Source: Macrotrachela quadricornifera
Lineage: Eukaryota; Rotifera; Eurotatoria; Philodinida; Philodinidae
Assembly (NCBI GenBank): GCA_022393335.1
Contig: JAJEKB010020623.1
Coordinates: 458,009-522,008 of the forward strand
Reading direction: 5' to 3'
DNA length: 64,000 nucleotides
A program made the translations under genes and the position numbers. Positions 12,150 through 24,449 of this stretch are shown piece by piece (the stretch's first letter is position 1; each line of letters opens with the position of its first letter). A model generated the notes under the pieces. It searched no databases. It was given only the letters and a program-made list of their open reading frames with translations, and was not told where the DNA came from.

Positions 12150-13160
12150 TTTTCAGCATTTTTCTTCAATGCGGTGCGAAATGCCTATATGTAGTGCATT
12201 ACGATTTTTCTTTCGCTCTTTGTTTCCCCGTAGAAGTACGCATAAAAATGGTGATTTTATGTCGCGACGATCTCAAGAATAAAAAATCAGATTATATTCA
12301 TTCAAATATTAAATGAAAATATCGAGGTCGAATTCTTACCATTCGTTTTCCGATTCTAAATAGGATATCCTGTTTGTTTACATTGTGCCAGAGAAAAACG
12401 CGATTTTGTCTTAGGACTTTATTTTTTTAGTAGTCGAGATAATAAAAACGAAAACAGTAAGAAAAGTAAGGCGGCACTTTCTTTGAATAATTGATTTCAA
12501 ATGGCTGACAACTGTGAATACAGTTGGTCGTAGATAATCAATCATGTAGATAATTAAACAATGGATCGTATTGGCCTTTAAACATGAATTATACTTTTAA
12601 ACAGTTAAATTCAATAAATACCAAAACATCTGTTACTTCGACATAATAGAATCTTATTCAATATAGGTTCTTCCATTATTCGCAATTCAAGTATAGCATT
12701 ACATAGTGCTTCGCAACTTATTCCGCACTCTGGACAAATACCATCTAATCTTTTTTGCTTTCTTTATATACGTAGACATATGCATCACAAGTTGCCATTT
12801 TGTGTTGCGATGATCTCGAGATTGGAAAGTTAGACAATATTCATTCGAGAACAAGTTAAAAAAATTGACGTCAAATCAATAACATCTCGTTTCGGATCTT
12901 TCATAAGAAGATTCATTGGTGTACAGTAAAACCGACAAAAAGACAAATATTTATGAACTTCATTTTTTCCTCAAGATTTGAGATAATTAAAACGAAAACT
13001 TCATAAAAAGTTAGGCGCTACTCATCCGTTTTTGAGTTTCGAGTTATTTAAAATGTAAATAATGACCGATTCAACTATACAGACACTTAATTGTAGGTGA
13101 TGAGTGACAGAAGTAATTAAAAAAATGATCAATGCGATTGTATCTTCATGCAAGAATTTA
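12150..13160. repeat. Diverged direct duplication, offset about 540-565 bp
   Basis: Blocks at 12232-12310, 12400-12475 and 12550-12575 recur in the same order at 12770-12850, 12945-13020 and 13115-13140. Examples are CGTAGA followed by TGTCGCGACGATCTC (first copy) or TGTTGCGATGATCTC (second), and GAGATAAT followed by AAAACGAAAAC. The copies are heavily diverged and non-coding. They may be two members of a repeat family or one old tandem duplication. Confidence 0.45.
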
Positions 13161-14851
13161 ATTTTTTCATCGACGTATATTTAACAATTTACCGTAAAAA
13201 TGAAATGACTCTTCTATAATCATATTATATTAGTTAAAAGAACTTGTTGACTTTTTGAAATTCTTCATAGTTATTAGCATTTGTGCAGAAGCATGTCCGA
13301 AAGTTATCGACTGATCATTATATCTTGAAGCTTTCTTTATATTTATAATGTAAGTAAATAGTCGAATGATGAAGAAGCTCGTCTTATCAAACAAAGTATA
13401 TATGTTCTAATCTTATCTCCAGTGAAAAACTCCTATGTGTTCATGTATAACTTCTGTGCTTCGTTTTTTGCTCATCTTCATATTGTCTTGTGTGCACTCC
13501 TAAGTGATTTCTATAAGATCAATCGTATACTTGCGTATGTGAAAATATTAACCGTGCACACGTACCGATAGTATTGCGTCTACATGCGTTTTTTAAGCAT
13601 TCGTGTTTGACTGGATGGTCGAAATGTTATTTGTTTTGACAATAGAGATAGCCACAAAGTTGATTCTAATAAAGTATAAATACATTTAAAGAAAATTGCT
13701 TTATTAGTCAGGATTAATTTGGAGAGCTAAGTTAACGCTATTATAATAAAAGAATTTCTCACTGGAATAAAAGCGAGAAACATAAAATTTAGTGTATATC
13801 TGAACAACGGTCTTTCTTTGCTTTTACTCTTTTATTCCTATCTTACATTCACTTCATGTAAAGCAAGTCTACTCAACCATTCGATTAAATTATTTTCGTA
13901 CATTAGTGAGTGATACAATACTTTTGGACTTTGAGAAAGATTTCTAATGATCCACAATTAAAAGGTAGGACAAATTAAATGGATATGTTTTGCGCCTTAG
14001 TTTTCAACATTTGAAACGTTATTTAAAAAATACATCATATACAATCAGATACAGTATAACAAATTCTGCCATCTATAAAGTAAAGCACGTTTTTAAGTGT
14101 GTGCCTTTTTTTTTAAGAATAAAAAGCACTGATGGTAGAATTTTTCATGCTGCATCTTGACATATATTTTGTTTGTTTTCATTAAGGACAATGTATAAGG
14201 TGATGAAAAGAAAGGAGACGAACGCAAAAATTTGTCGTTCGTACTTTAAAGAATGATGTGTGCACAACGAAAAAAATTGGTCGCATAGAATTTTTACTTT
14301 TTCTAAAATCAAAATTTATTCGATCGAAAATGGCTTTTTTATTTATTTATTGAAGAGCTCCTCATCGTGCAGTTCATAATATATTCTATGGAATACTAAA
14401 GTATGTTTTTTACGTCAAAGTATAAAGTGCAAAACCTGATCATTTCATTTTCCCTTTTGTTGATACAATATTTTTATGATATTTTTAATTCATTCATAGA
14501 AATTATACTTGAAAAAGAAGAAATAATGCATGTTAATCTTTCGTTTTAACGATATTTTACGTTTCGATTATTCTTTTTCTTCGTTAGTAATCTCATGTAT
14601 GTATTGCCGAAAAATGTCACCTGCTTTGTTCTAAATACAAATCTGAAACATATAGTCTATTCATCAACAAATAATGCATTTCAACATACATAATTTTTCA
14701 TTCTATTACAACATAATTTGCAAGTAATACTGATAACAATCATGATCTTTCATTCGTATTACTTACCTTTTTTTTCTTCATCTGTTTTTACAAAATAAAC
14801 CAACTATTTCCATTATAGATCACGCTCAATTATAAATTATTATTCAAATTC
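13160..14851. other. Gene-free stretch upstream of the glycosyltransferase gene
   Basis: No coding region was recognised. Around 14131-14178, TTTTTCATGCTGCATCTTG followed by ATATTTTGTTT is shared with 40221-40262 inside another element, so a fragment of a dispersed repeat lies here. A short inverted pair, ATTCTGCCATC (near 14066) and GATGGTAGAAT (near 14130), marks one possible edge. The pyrimidine-rich run at 14766-14780 lies just 5' of the gene start. No promoter motif can be called. Confidence 0.4.
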
Positions 14852-17800
14852 ATGGATAGATTAAAAATCATCTCAATTTCGTTTAATGAACATCGGCGAT
14901 ACTACATTATAATAATATCAGGCTTTATTTTCATAACACTTATGTATCTCAGTTTTCAAAAATCTGGAATTGGTTTAAGAAAATTAACAAATATTGAACA
15001 ATGTTCTCACCCAAATTATTTAAAGAAATTATCAACATCATTAATATTGAATAATTTTGATAATGTGAATAGTATTCCAGATAAAACTGGTCCAGGTATT
15101 CCAAATGTAGTTCGATCAGTTTTATCAACAAAATATGGTCCTGTAGATTCTAAGGCAACTTCATTTTACGGTGCTGGAGCAGGTATGATTCATTTTGAGC
15201 AAAAAAAAAAGGAGAAAAATTGTAACAGAATGTATGAGAGGAACTAATGTTCTTTTCATGCCAGAAGAACAGAGAATATTTTGTGAGTAAATTTGGAAGA
15301 AGAACTCACAACCTATCGAATTATATATAAAATAGATTATTTTAGAGAATTGTTTTATAGTTTTTATCAGTTAAAAGTCTAGAAAACTGCGCACAATTTA
15401 TATTTTTAGTTTTAGTTGTTCAGGAATTAAAAACATTATAATTAAAATCTTGAGTCAATTTTTTGAAAACGTTCTAGAAATTCAATTACATCTTTTTTCG
15501 ATGGAAGTTATTAGAAAATCTATCTGATATATTGTATATGTTATAATCCAATGAAATTTAGTCTCCTCTTGCTAGCGGTGAAAACACCCGTATTCACCAA
15601 ATGTTAGTGTTCCCATAAGTTTTATAAAAACCATCAGCTTGTACTTAGAAAATAGCTGTTAGTCTACTTTAAAGATTTAAGAATAAATAAATTATAATTG
15701 TATAATTTTGTAGTTGTTACTGAAAGAGATTTGTGTTGTGTTAGAACTAGAAGATAATAAATATATGGATAAGAAATAATTTTAAAAAGAAACTCTTTTT
15801 CTTGTTATAGAAATGATATGCTATTAAAAATTATTGTTGTTTATATGTCAGAAGTGGTTAATTCTATAAGGCATCAGGAAAATTGTATCCAATTACAAAA
15901 GTCTTCATGAATCTTAGTTTCTTCAAGTGCTATTAAGATGATGAAATTTACGGTATACTTATCAATTTTTTTGCATTCATATAAACATCTAAAAGTCTCG
16001 AAAAATACAATCAATAAGGCGAGATGGTAACAACTTTGTTTTTGAAGAACAATTGCAAAAGTGCATGAATTTCTCCAAAAATTTGATATATTCAAAACTA
16101 ATACACTGAAATTCAATGAATCGCATGAATTAATAACAACTATTGTAGATTAATACAATCATATTATAATGAAATTCGAAACATTTTTTTAAAATACCAT
16201 CACAATAGGAGCAATCTTATGAGTGTTCAGTTCGATGAAAAAAAAATTTAGATACATTTCTTTTTATTACGATCTTTTCTTTTCTCAAATATAAAATCGT
16301 ATTATTTTGTTATTATAGCGGTGAATCAATTAGAAGAAGAATGTGGATGGAATTCTACAACATCAAGTTTCAATCATCCAGGATGTGTTGATCAATTTGA
16401 TTTTAAACGTCAACCATTAGAATATAATATATCTGATTACTACAATGATGTTGATATTGTTATACCAACAATTCGTGATCTTGATTTTCTTGAACATTGG
16501 AAAGTATTTTTTCATCGTTTTCATTTAATTATAATACAAGATGGTGATCCAAATAAATTATTAAGAATTCCACCATGGGCTGATTACGAACTTTATAATC
16601 GAAATGATATAGATAAAATTTTAACGAAAAAATATTCTTGGATAATAAGTGCACAAGATGCATCAATAAGAAATTTTGGTTTTTTAGTTTCAAAAAAGAA
16701 ATTTATTTATACAATAGATGATGATTGTTTACCAGCAACAGATGTAGATGGTCGACAAATAAATGCTTTATTTAAACATATAAAAAATCTTGTAACTAAT
16801 TCTACACCATATTTTTTTAATACACTTTATGATCCATATGAAGATGAAACTGATTTTGTTCGTGGTTATCCATATAGTTTACGAGAAGGTGTTCCAACAG
16901 CTATATCTCATGGTATTTGGCTTAATGCACCTGATTATGATGCACCAACACAATTATTTAAAATTGATGAACGTAATAAACGTTTAATTGATATGACATT
17001 AACTGTTCCAGTTGGAGTTCTTTATCCAATGTGTTCAATGAATGTTGCATTTAATCGAAAATTAATTGGTGCAGCATTTATGCAAGGTTTAATGGGTTTA
17101 GGTATGCCATGGGGACGTTATGATGATATGTTTGCTGGTTGGGCAAGTAAAGTTATAGCTGATCATTTAAGTCTTGGTGTTAAAACAGGTTCACCATATA
17201 TTCATCATAATAAAGCATCAAATCCATTTACTAATTTAAAAAAAGAATATATGGGATTATTTTGGCAAGAAGATTTAATTTCATTTTTTCAAAATGTACG
17301 TTTTTCATCATCAGCTACAACACCTGAAAAATGTTATTTAGAATTAGCACAAATGATTAGAAAAAAATTAACACATTTAAATGATTATTTTCATCGTTTA
17401 GCATCAGCTATGGAAACATGGATTTATTTATGGAAAAAATCACAAAATAATTTATTAAAATTTCAACCTAGTAGACAAAATAAAGTAAATGCAACTATGG
17501 GTTTATATGCTCTATTAACAATTTGTCGAAATGAAGGTGGATATTTACCAATATGGTTAAAATATTATCGACAATTTTTTTCTGATATTGATATTTATAT
17601 ATTAGATAATGATAGTGAGGATGGTTCAACATCAAATTTACCTGTTAGTGTTAATCGTGTTCATTCAAATTTATATTTTGATCATTATTGGTTAGTTGAT
17701 ATTGTTCAAAATAAAACAAGATCTTTATTAAATAATGGATATAAATATGTACTTTTTACTGAAATTGATGAACTTGTTATGCCTGATCCATTAAAATATC

Positions 17801-18518
17801 CACTTGGACTTATGCAATATATAAAACAAACAAAGCAAATTGCTGTTCGTGTAACAGCTTATGATATACGTCATGATGTTAAAAATGAAACAAAACTTGA
17901 TCTAACTCAACCAATACTCAAACAGAGACGTTTTTGGATGAGACATGAAGGATATGATAAACCATTATTAACAAGTATTATGCTTCATTGGATAACAGGA
18001 TTTCATTCATGTAAAGAAGATGTTTCGCGGTAAGATTTTTTGAAATTTTCATTTATACATTAAATATCTTTCCAGTGATTTTGTATAACATATTGTTACT
18101 GATTTTATTAGATTCTCTTCTTTGTATGTTCGAGGATGAGAAGTCGATATTAATTGTAATATGTATTGATTCGTAGTTAGTGATTATCAATCTGAATAAG
18201 AGCAAAGAACAAAAGAATTCTTTATCATAAGATCAGCCTTTGTTAAAACGAATTTTTTTATACTAAATTCTACTCTTTTTTCATATTTAATCTAGTGATG
18301 ATGATTTAACAATGTTTCATCTTCAACGTATGGATCATGATTTTTATATGCAACGAGCTGAATGGAAAAGTAAACAAAATTTTAAAATGGATGACATTCG
18401 AGCTGGAATGGGCCTTCAGCATGTTTTGAAAGGAGAAGCAGCTGAAAAGTATTTTGCAGATATTGTTGGAGAAATATCCGAAATTCCTGAAAGATATCGT
18501 TTAAAAGCTCCTTTTTAA
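14852..18518 (+). CDS. RGP/UDP-arabinopyranose mutase-like (GT75) + glycosyltransferase fusion, 754 aa
   Basis: Three exons: 14852-15182, 16319-18029 and 18296-18518, with GT/AG introns of 1136 and 266 bp. The phases agree and give 754 residues. Residues about 17-36 form a membrane anchor after a short basic tail, implying a type II Golgi protein. Residues about 154-500 match plant reversibly glycosylated polypeptides closely: D-V-D-I-V-I-P-T, the DDD site at 244-246, D-F-V-R-G-Y-P and S-L-R-E-G (Arg292 and Arg299, spaced like the two essential arginines of plant UDP-arabinopyranose mutase), Y-D-A-P-T-Q, G-R-Y-D-D-M and K-A-S-N-P-F. The plant enzymes interconvert the pyranose and furanose forms of UDP-arabinose. 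Residues about 501-754 are a second glycosyltransferase-like domain ([24 protein letters not shown]). Animals normally lack the first domain, so horizontal transfer is likely. Codon use matches the host and introns are present, suggesting an old acquisition. The fusion's substrate is unknown. Confidence 0.9.
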
Positions 18519-18607
18519 TCGTCAACTTTTTATTTTTTCTAGTTGAAAAATAAAACTAACGATAGAACGTTTTCAACTGTGAAATCATGTTTAAGTTCGA
18601 ACTATGT

Positions 18608-19100
18608 GCATAAGGTAGACTCCAGTGACATATGAAAAACCACAAAAGGATAAGTGTCCATAGACTTTCTGTACAGACTTACAGACACTTCATAAGCATT
18701 TCAGCCTACAGTATGGTCGATACCAAAAAATGGAATAGCGATATTTTGACCTGAGATTTTGCTCACGAAAACATCTATTGATGAAAAGAATATTTCCTTC
18801 TTGAGATATTAAAATTCTAAAAATCAAAAAATTCTGGCATCTTTGGTAGGATATGACTGATTTTTGGAACTTTAATGTTTCGAGAAGGAGACGCTTTTTT
18901 TGGACTGAAATTTTTAGGACATTGTATTCATCAATAAGCCTTTCTCTGAGTAAAATCTCAGATCGAAATACTGCAATTCAGTTTATTGGTATTGATCATG
19001 CCATAGGCTAAAATACTAGTAAAATGCCCATAACACTGGACAGTAGGCCCATGGACACTTATCCTTTTGTGGTTTTTCATATCTCACTGAGATCTATCTT
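18608..19100. repeat. Foldback element E, just downstream of the fusion gene
   Basis: CATATGAAAAACCACAAAAG and GATAAGTGTCCAT near 18630-18662 recur inverted at 19049-19082 (ATGGACACTTATCC, then CTTTTGTGGTTTTTCATAT). The outer GTAGACTCCAGTGA pairs imperfectly with TCACTGAGATCTATC. Inner parts also pair (GAGATTTTGCTCA with TGAGTAAAATCTC). The arms are about 220 bp. The element begins about 90 bp after the stop codon of the upstream gene and could affect its 3' end. Confidence 0.75.
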
Positions 19101-20515
19101 TATATACAGTAATAATTGAAAACGTTTTCTCGAAAGCAAAATTAATTATTAGTAACACGATATCGCTTTCTTAATTTTCCTTTTTTTATGATTATATTCT
19201 ATTATTTTATGTCTCTCATATATTCTTCTGGAAACAAATAGTTCCAATTGATATTGTTAACATGTCATTTATATAAAATTATATTTTCAAGGAATAAGTA
19301 TATATTCTAATAGCGCTTGTAGTTTTCTGTCATCTGATATATTTTGTAAAGATTTCATATTTAAATTATTTATTAATAAATATTTCAAATATTTTTGAAA
19401 CTCCTATATATGTTCTTTGCCATTATGCATCAAATATTTTCAACTAGTTATTTTTAAGTGTTGACTAAGGGTATAAACAACATTTCTTTGTATAGAAATC
19501 CATTCTAAATGATATTCTATTAACAGTATTCAGGTTTAGACTAGTGTATGAACAGTTATCCAGGTATCACTAGCAGAAAACTTTTGAATAGGTAAACAAA
19601 ATGATTATTTCGAGTGAAAAAAATTACTGAGTTACAAATGATTGTTTTCTATATAGCATTGAGTCATATATAGTATTTCCTATCAGAAGATGACTGCATG
19701 TAATGTTTTAGTGGTAATATAGAGATTATTCTTCGAGGAATACTTTCATAGATAAGTAAAATGACTTTCTTTTTTCAACGAAAAAGTGATTTGTTTCACT
19801 TCAGTAATTACTAGATGAAGGTAACAGAGTATGCTAGTTAATCACATACAACTGTTTTGTATCAGATAAATAGTGTTTAGAATATTTCTAGAGTTTCAAT
19901 AAAAACAAATGTTTCTTTTATAAGTTACTAGATGTTCAATAAACATCCGTGTTTTGACACAATAATTCTTAGATCAAGATCTTCCAAAATCTAGGTATTT
20001 CGTCAAGAGAACAGTCGTTTTGAATGAAACTTTAGAGATATTCTAAACATCACAAGATCTATTTCTGAACGAAATCTTAAATCGAAATTCAATCATCTGC
20101 TTTTTTCCGAAGTATTGTGCCCTTGATCGAACAGTCCATAAAACAGGCACGTTTCAGAAACAAGATTATGAAGAAATAATTTTTTTTTCAGCTTTTTTAT
20201 ATTTCATTGAAGCCTATTGATGACCAAAAGATGGAACAAAAACAGTTCGATGATATGGAAATGTTTCCTCATTCATTATTATTTATTTAAAGATAAAAAA
20301 ACATTTCGAAGTCGATTATATTAGATCGTTTTTTCAAATACTGCACATTTACACGTTACAGAAATGGTCTTTTTCGCTTATATAAAACATGGATTTTTTG
20401 TCATTGTATAATTATTTTTATTGTCAATAATCAATAAGAAAAAGAAAGAGAAAAATGAAAATCTAACGTAAATCCATTCTTCCGAGTAGCATATATGTAA
20501 CACTTGAAACTTGAA
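19101..20515. other. Gene-free AT-rich stretch
   Basis: No domains, splice-consistent exons or clear repeats were recognised between foldback E and the minus-strand ART/TPR gene. Confidence 0.45.
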
Positions 20516-20527
20516 ATCAAGTATTCA

Positions 20528-20620
20528 AAAGGGGAGGGAAGGGGTGGAACTCTTGGGGAAGGGATGCTAAAACCAAATAGAGCCAGCTGAGGATGAAGAG
20601 GGAGCGCTGGGGAGGGGTTG
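20528..20620 (+). repeat. G-rich tract with quadruplex potential
   Basis: GGGGAGGGAAGGGGTGG near 20531, followed by GGGGAAGGG and later GGGGAGGGG, gives at least four runs of three or more G within about 35 bp. The surroundings are about 70% A/T. It lies just beyond the 3' end of the minus-strand ART/TPR gene, so on the transcript the tract would be C-rich. Confidence 0.5.
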
Positions 20621-20684
20621 AATTGTTGAATGCCTGAAATACTTTAAATGGTTGAATATTTGAATTCAAGTTTAAATTTTGACA

Positions 20685-22151
20685 CTATGAGATCAAATAA
20701 TCGTTTTTCAGAAGAAAATCCATATATTCCTTGTAGACATTGGTTGCTTTTTTGTGATATATATGAGCGGCAGAGAAATTGCCGGAGCGATGACAAATCA
20801 TTGCCATATTTCGAAGTATCAGAACAGTAGTCCATTGTACTGCGTGAAGTTGTTGTCGCGTGATATTAATAGAACGTTTATGATAGGTTAATGCTGTCTT
20901 ATAATCACCTAAGTTTGCAAATACAATTCCCAAATTTTGGTAGGCTTTAGCGAAAAATAAATGATCAAGCGGTAATCGTCTTCGACAAATACTAAGTGCC
21001 GTCTTAATTAACTGTATAGCTAGAGTGTCCTTTCCCAATAAATGATTGATATAACCGAAATGAGTTAAACAGTACGCCATGTTCAAATTGTCAGATACAT
21101 ACTCTATATCACTATGTGTATAGATTTGAATGGCATTTATCCATTTATTCGAAAGATTAGAAAGACCATTTCGTTGCCACTCCATAAGAGCTTCAATATG
21201 AACTATATACGCCCATTCAATCGGTCGAGATGTTAATGGTAGTTTCAATTGTTTATTTAGTAACACGAAGTTGCTTTCACTAAGTGAACGTGAATACCAC
21301 TTCTGAGATCGAAATGTATCAATTGTGCTTGCATTTTCGTTTCTAGAAAATGAAAATTTATTTAAACACTCATTTAATGATACTTTGTGATATTGTAACA
21401 TGTAATTTGGTTCGTCATAAGTTGCTTCGAGACAGCACAACCATACATGATCTGCTGAATCAAACTCACATCTTTTTACTCGAAAACGAATACCAAAGTC
21501 TAGTAGAATGTCATTTGTATTATTCTCTCCAGATTTAGCAAGATCTGCATAAATAATATCAGGCAAATTCAAGTCGAGGTGTATTTCAAACAATAGTAGA
21601 AGTGAGTCAGCTGTATGCGAAGTCTTACGTGCAGCAAAATCAATTTCCACTTTTTTACTTCGGCTGGTTAACATGAAAGATTTATTTGTAACAAGTTCAC
21701 CTTGAAGACTTTTCAATATATTTAATTCTTCGTCAGATTGTTTTGTACCGAAATATACAATAGACTTATGAGATTCGGTCACTGTTGTTCGAATCACAGA
21801 GCTAGTGTGTTGTTGTTGATACTTTAATTGACGAATCTGCTCATGCAAATCAGCGATATAATTACTTAATAAATAAATTTGCTCCATATTATCATTATTA
21901 AGAGCTTCATTCACACAGTGATAGAGAAAAGTTTCTCTTTTGAACCATTCAATAGCATGATTGACTTGATAATACTTTGTAAAATGTTGAATATCCATTA
22001 ATGTCGCCTGTCCATTTGTGCGAATTTGATGCCAAAAATCGAGCATTGCCAACTTAGTCAGCGTACTTTGTTTAGGTGTTGAATAACTAGCCCTTAAAAA
22101 GGGTGCATATGTTTGCCGTTTTCGAGGTAGTAATGATAATTCAGTGAACAT
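20685..22151 (-). CDS. Degenerate ADP-ribosyltransferase-like domain + TPR protein, 488 aa
   Basis: The layout matches the large bdelloid family of arginine-ADP-ribosyltransferase (ART) proteins with C-terminal TPRs. A helical lead-in (F-L-Y-H-C-V-N-E-A-L, about 75-84) is followed by an ART-like fold (about 125-260) and three TPR units (about 365-393, 401-435, 443-475; Y-Q-N-L-G-I-V-F-A-N-L-G-D-Y is typical). The ART signature residues appear lost. The expected Arg in V-Y-R-G is Phe134, the S-T-S motif is L-T-S (161-163), and no E-x-E precedes the I-R-F-R-V strand (about 221). It is therefore probably catalytically dead and may keep only protein-binding function. The frame is open for all 488 codons, which argues against a simple pseudogene. 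An upstream exon may exist. Its partner and role are unknown. Confidence 0.75.
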   Translation of the reverse strand: MFTELSLLPRKRQTYAPFLRASYSTPKQSTLTKLAMLDFWHQIRTNGQATLMDIQHFTKYYQVNHAIEWFKRETFLYHCVNEALNNDNMEQIYLLSNYIADLHEQIRQLKYQQQHTSSVIRTTVTESHKSIVYFGTKQSDEELNILKSLQGELVTNKSFMLTSRSKKVEIDFAARKTSHTADSLLLLFEIHLDLNLPDIIYADLAKSGENNTNDILLDFGIRFRVKRCEFDSADHVWLCCLEATYDEPNYMLQYHKVSLNECLNKFSFSRNENASTIDTFRSQKWYSRSLSESNFVLLNKQLKLPLTSRPIEWAYIVHIEALMEWQRNGLSNLSNKWINAIQIYTHSDIEYVSDNLNMAYCLTHFGYINHLLGKDTLAIQLIKTALSICRRRLPLDHLFFAKAYQNLGIVFANLGDYKTALTYHKRSINITRQQLHAVQWTTVLILRNMAMICHRSGNFSAAHIYHKKATNVYKEYMDFLLKNDYLIS

Positions 22152-23782
22152 ACTCCTTCTAAATAAAGGCTCATTTTACACAATTCATGAATAGCTATCT
22201 TGCAACAAAATTTAGTAATAAATCCTGCTCATCAGACTTACTCAAGAAGTCTCTACGTACTATCAGTCTGAAAGAGGCGATATTTTTTTTAATAATGGAT
22301 GGGATTTTTACTTTCGAGGATAGTAAATAAATTTCCTATATTATATCCCATCTATTAAGTCGTACTATTCAAACTGCTCTCTAAAAATCACAGACAAGTT
22401 ACGCAGATATTTCTGTTCAGGCTATCTGTCTATGGTTTATTATCATCTTGAACGTCATCTCAAACAGATGAAAGTCGGAGATATAGTGTGCTAATAATGT
22501 AAGGATAAAGATGAAGGGATGACACGGATATATTGTCTTAATCTATTCTTGTTCGGTCTCACTCAATTTTACTGTCGTCTTGATATTCTAATGCGTACCG
22601 GCAAGATTGACTGCAAGAAATTTACATTTTGTGAGGAATAAAAAAAACGACTTTTCTCCACTTAAAAATAGATATCTGAAATTTTGAAAACTCTTAAAGC
22701 GTTTCGTATAGTAACAACTTCTGAAGCTCTTCGAGGTTTCCACATATGCCTTTGTATGAAACGCTAGAAGGATCTTCAAAACTTTAAGTAATTGCAATAC
22801 ATTAGTATCTGTAGGTGTTGAGAAATAATTCGTTTGATTTTTTTTTGAGATTTATTAATAAATTTTTGTGGATTTTGAGGTAAACCTTGTAATCTTTTCG
22901 TACGTGCATAAATGCTCGCAGTATGGGTACATCTAAATATCGATGCGACGAATGATTCCTAAAAACAATAGGTTTCGACCGCTGCGCATATCAAAAATAC
23001 TTAGTAATGTCTCCAGTTACGGCATGAATATTAGGTGTTTTCACTTGCCAATGTTGTTTCGTAACAGAAACTCGTTGTGATGTTGACAACGAACGTCTTA
23101 TCGGAGAAACGTAACGTGTAAGTAATGAGAACAGCTACACGAGAATGAAAATGCGTTGTTCTTGCGTTCTGCACAAATAATTATTCGTATTTTATTATTC
23201 TTTGATGACGAGTGTGTCCTTGTGTAAACGATCAAAGAAAGTTGGTGACTGTACATTCGAGAAAAAACAGTGATGTTTTATTGCTAGAGAAAATTTTACC
23301 ATTTCATAAATTTTTGTAATACTTGGTCTATATTTGGCTGTTGTATTAAAAATAATTCAACTTTAATAGTTCCTTGCAGAATATATTTTTTATAGAAGAT
23401 CACAATATACTTAGAGAACACAAAAATTTGTCTGACACTCTTACATCTTCGAGCATTGACCAACAAGATGAAACTTCCTAAGTAGATAATTAGAATGATA
23501 ATTTCAAAATGCGCATCACTAAGAAATTTATGATCCAGACTACAATAACGGTGAAATACATTCCAAATTAAGAGTGAGAGTCGCTTTGAGAATGATGTCG
23601 TACGTATCAGCGTGGCTCCTAGGCACCAATTGTTACTATGACTCCGATTCTGTTGACACAGCTCTAAATGCAGATATTATGGTGCGGAGAAGATTTACAA
23701 CCATATGTAAGTAAATCCACACGGTTTATTGCTGCTGGACTAGCCAAGAACTATCGTGGTCGCCTAAAAGGAAATACATCTA
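22152..23782. other. Gene-free stretch
   Basis: No domain-bearing frame was found. The short minus frame at 22588-22797 has no features. The region includes the presumed promoter side of the minus-strand ART/TPR gene, but no motif can be assigned. Confidence 0.45.
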
Positions 23783-24447
23783 CAGTCAAGTCTCCTTATA
23801 AGAGCTCCGGATAAAGGAGTGGTTTGCTTATAACCCCTTTGTTTTGACGCTTTTTTGCAATTTTAGTCCGCATAAAAGAGCCTATTTATCTATATGATTA
23901 TAAATATGCGCTTATGTTCTTGTTCCTTTCTTTTCTTGTTAGTCATCCGCTAAGGACTTATCCTTTTCTTCATTTTTCTTTATTTCATGTTGTTCTATGT
24001 TGGATTTTTCCTTCATGTTCATCATCTATGGGATTTTCCCTCTTCCTCTGCTATACATATTATTCCTCATGTTTCGTTGAATCTTTATTTTTCAAAGAAT
24101 GGCATCTACCAGCAGTAAACGTTGCACATTATCGATTGAGCAAAAATTGGGAATCTTCGAAGCACTGGAATCCAAAAAGTCAGACAATGTGGCTAAAGAT
24201 TTCAACATCGACTATTCTACGGTGAAGAAGACAAGGGAAATGGGAGATGAAATTCGAAAAATAGCGTATTCAAAGTAAAATCACGCATTTCTTTAAGTAT
24301 ATTTATGTATGTCTATGTACTACTTAATAAGTGTTGACAAGAACTAACTTTTGCACTGTTTTACATATGGTTTGGATAAAGAAGCGGTCCGGATATAAAA
24401 GCCTCTTTTAGAGATCTCGGCTGCGCTCTTATAAGCGGACTCAACTG
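23783..24447. mobile_element. Short Tigger/pogo-type element with TIRs and TA duplication
   Basis: Inverted ends flanked by TA: CAGTCAAGTCTCCTTATAAG starts at 23783, and its partner CTTATAAGCGGACTCAACTG ends at 24447. The TA dinucleotides lie at 23781-23782 and 24448-24449. The ends match over about 20 of 25 positions. At 665 bp it is far shorter than a full Tigger element, and it encodes only the N-terminal DNA-binding helix-turn-helix (see the CDS at 24099). It is a deletion derivative dependent on a transposase elsewhere. Confidence 0.85.
24099..24278 (+). CDS. CENP-B/pogo-type helix-turn-helix fragment, 59 aa
   Basis: Starting at ATG 24099, the protein has L-S-I-E-Q-K-L-G-I-F-E-A-L-E, then N-V-A-K-D-F-N-I-D-Y-S-T-V-K-K. 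This is the psq/CENP-B N-terminal HTH that binds terminal repeats in Tigger transposases. The frame stops at 24276-24278, before any second HTH or DDE catalytic domain. A different, longer frame overlaps from 23914 but reads the domain out of frame. It could be a leftover or a competitive DNA-binding product. Confidence 0.75.
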   Translation: MASTSSKRCTLSIEQKLGIFEALESKKSDNVAKDFNIDYSTVKKTREMGDEIRKIAYSK

Positions 24448-24449
24448 TA

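Noticed and set aside
20648..20830. Plus-strand 60-codon frame over the 3' end of the ART/TPR gene
   Set aside because: Antisense to TPR coding sequence; no independent features.
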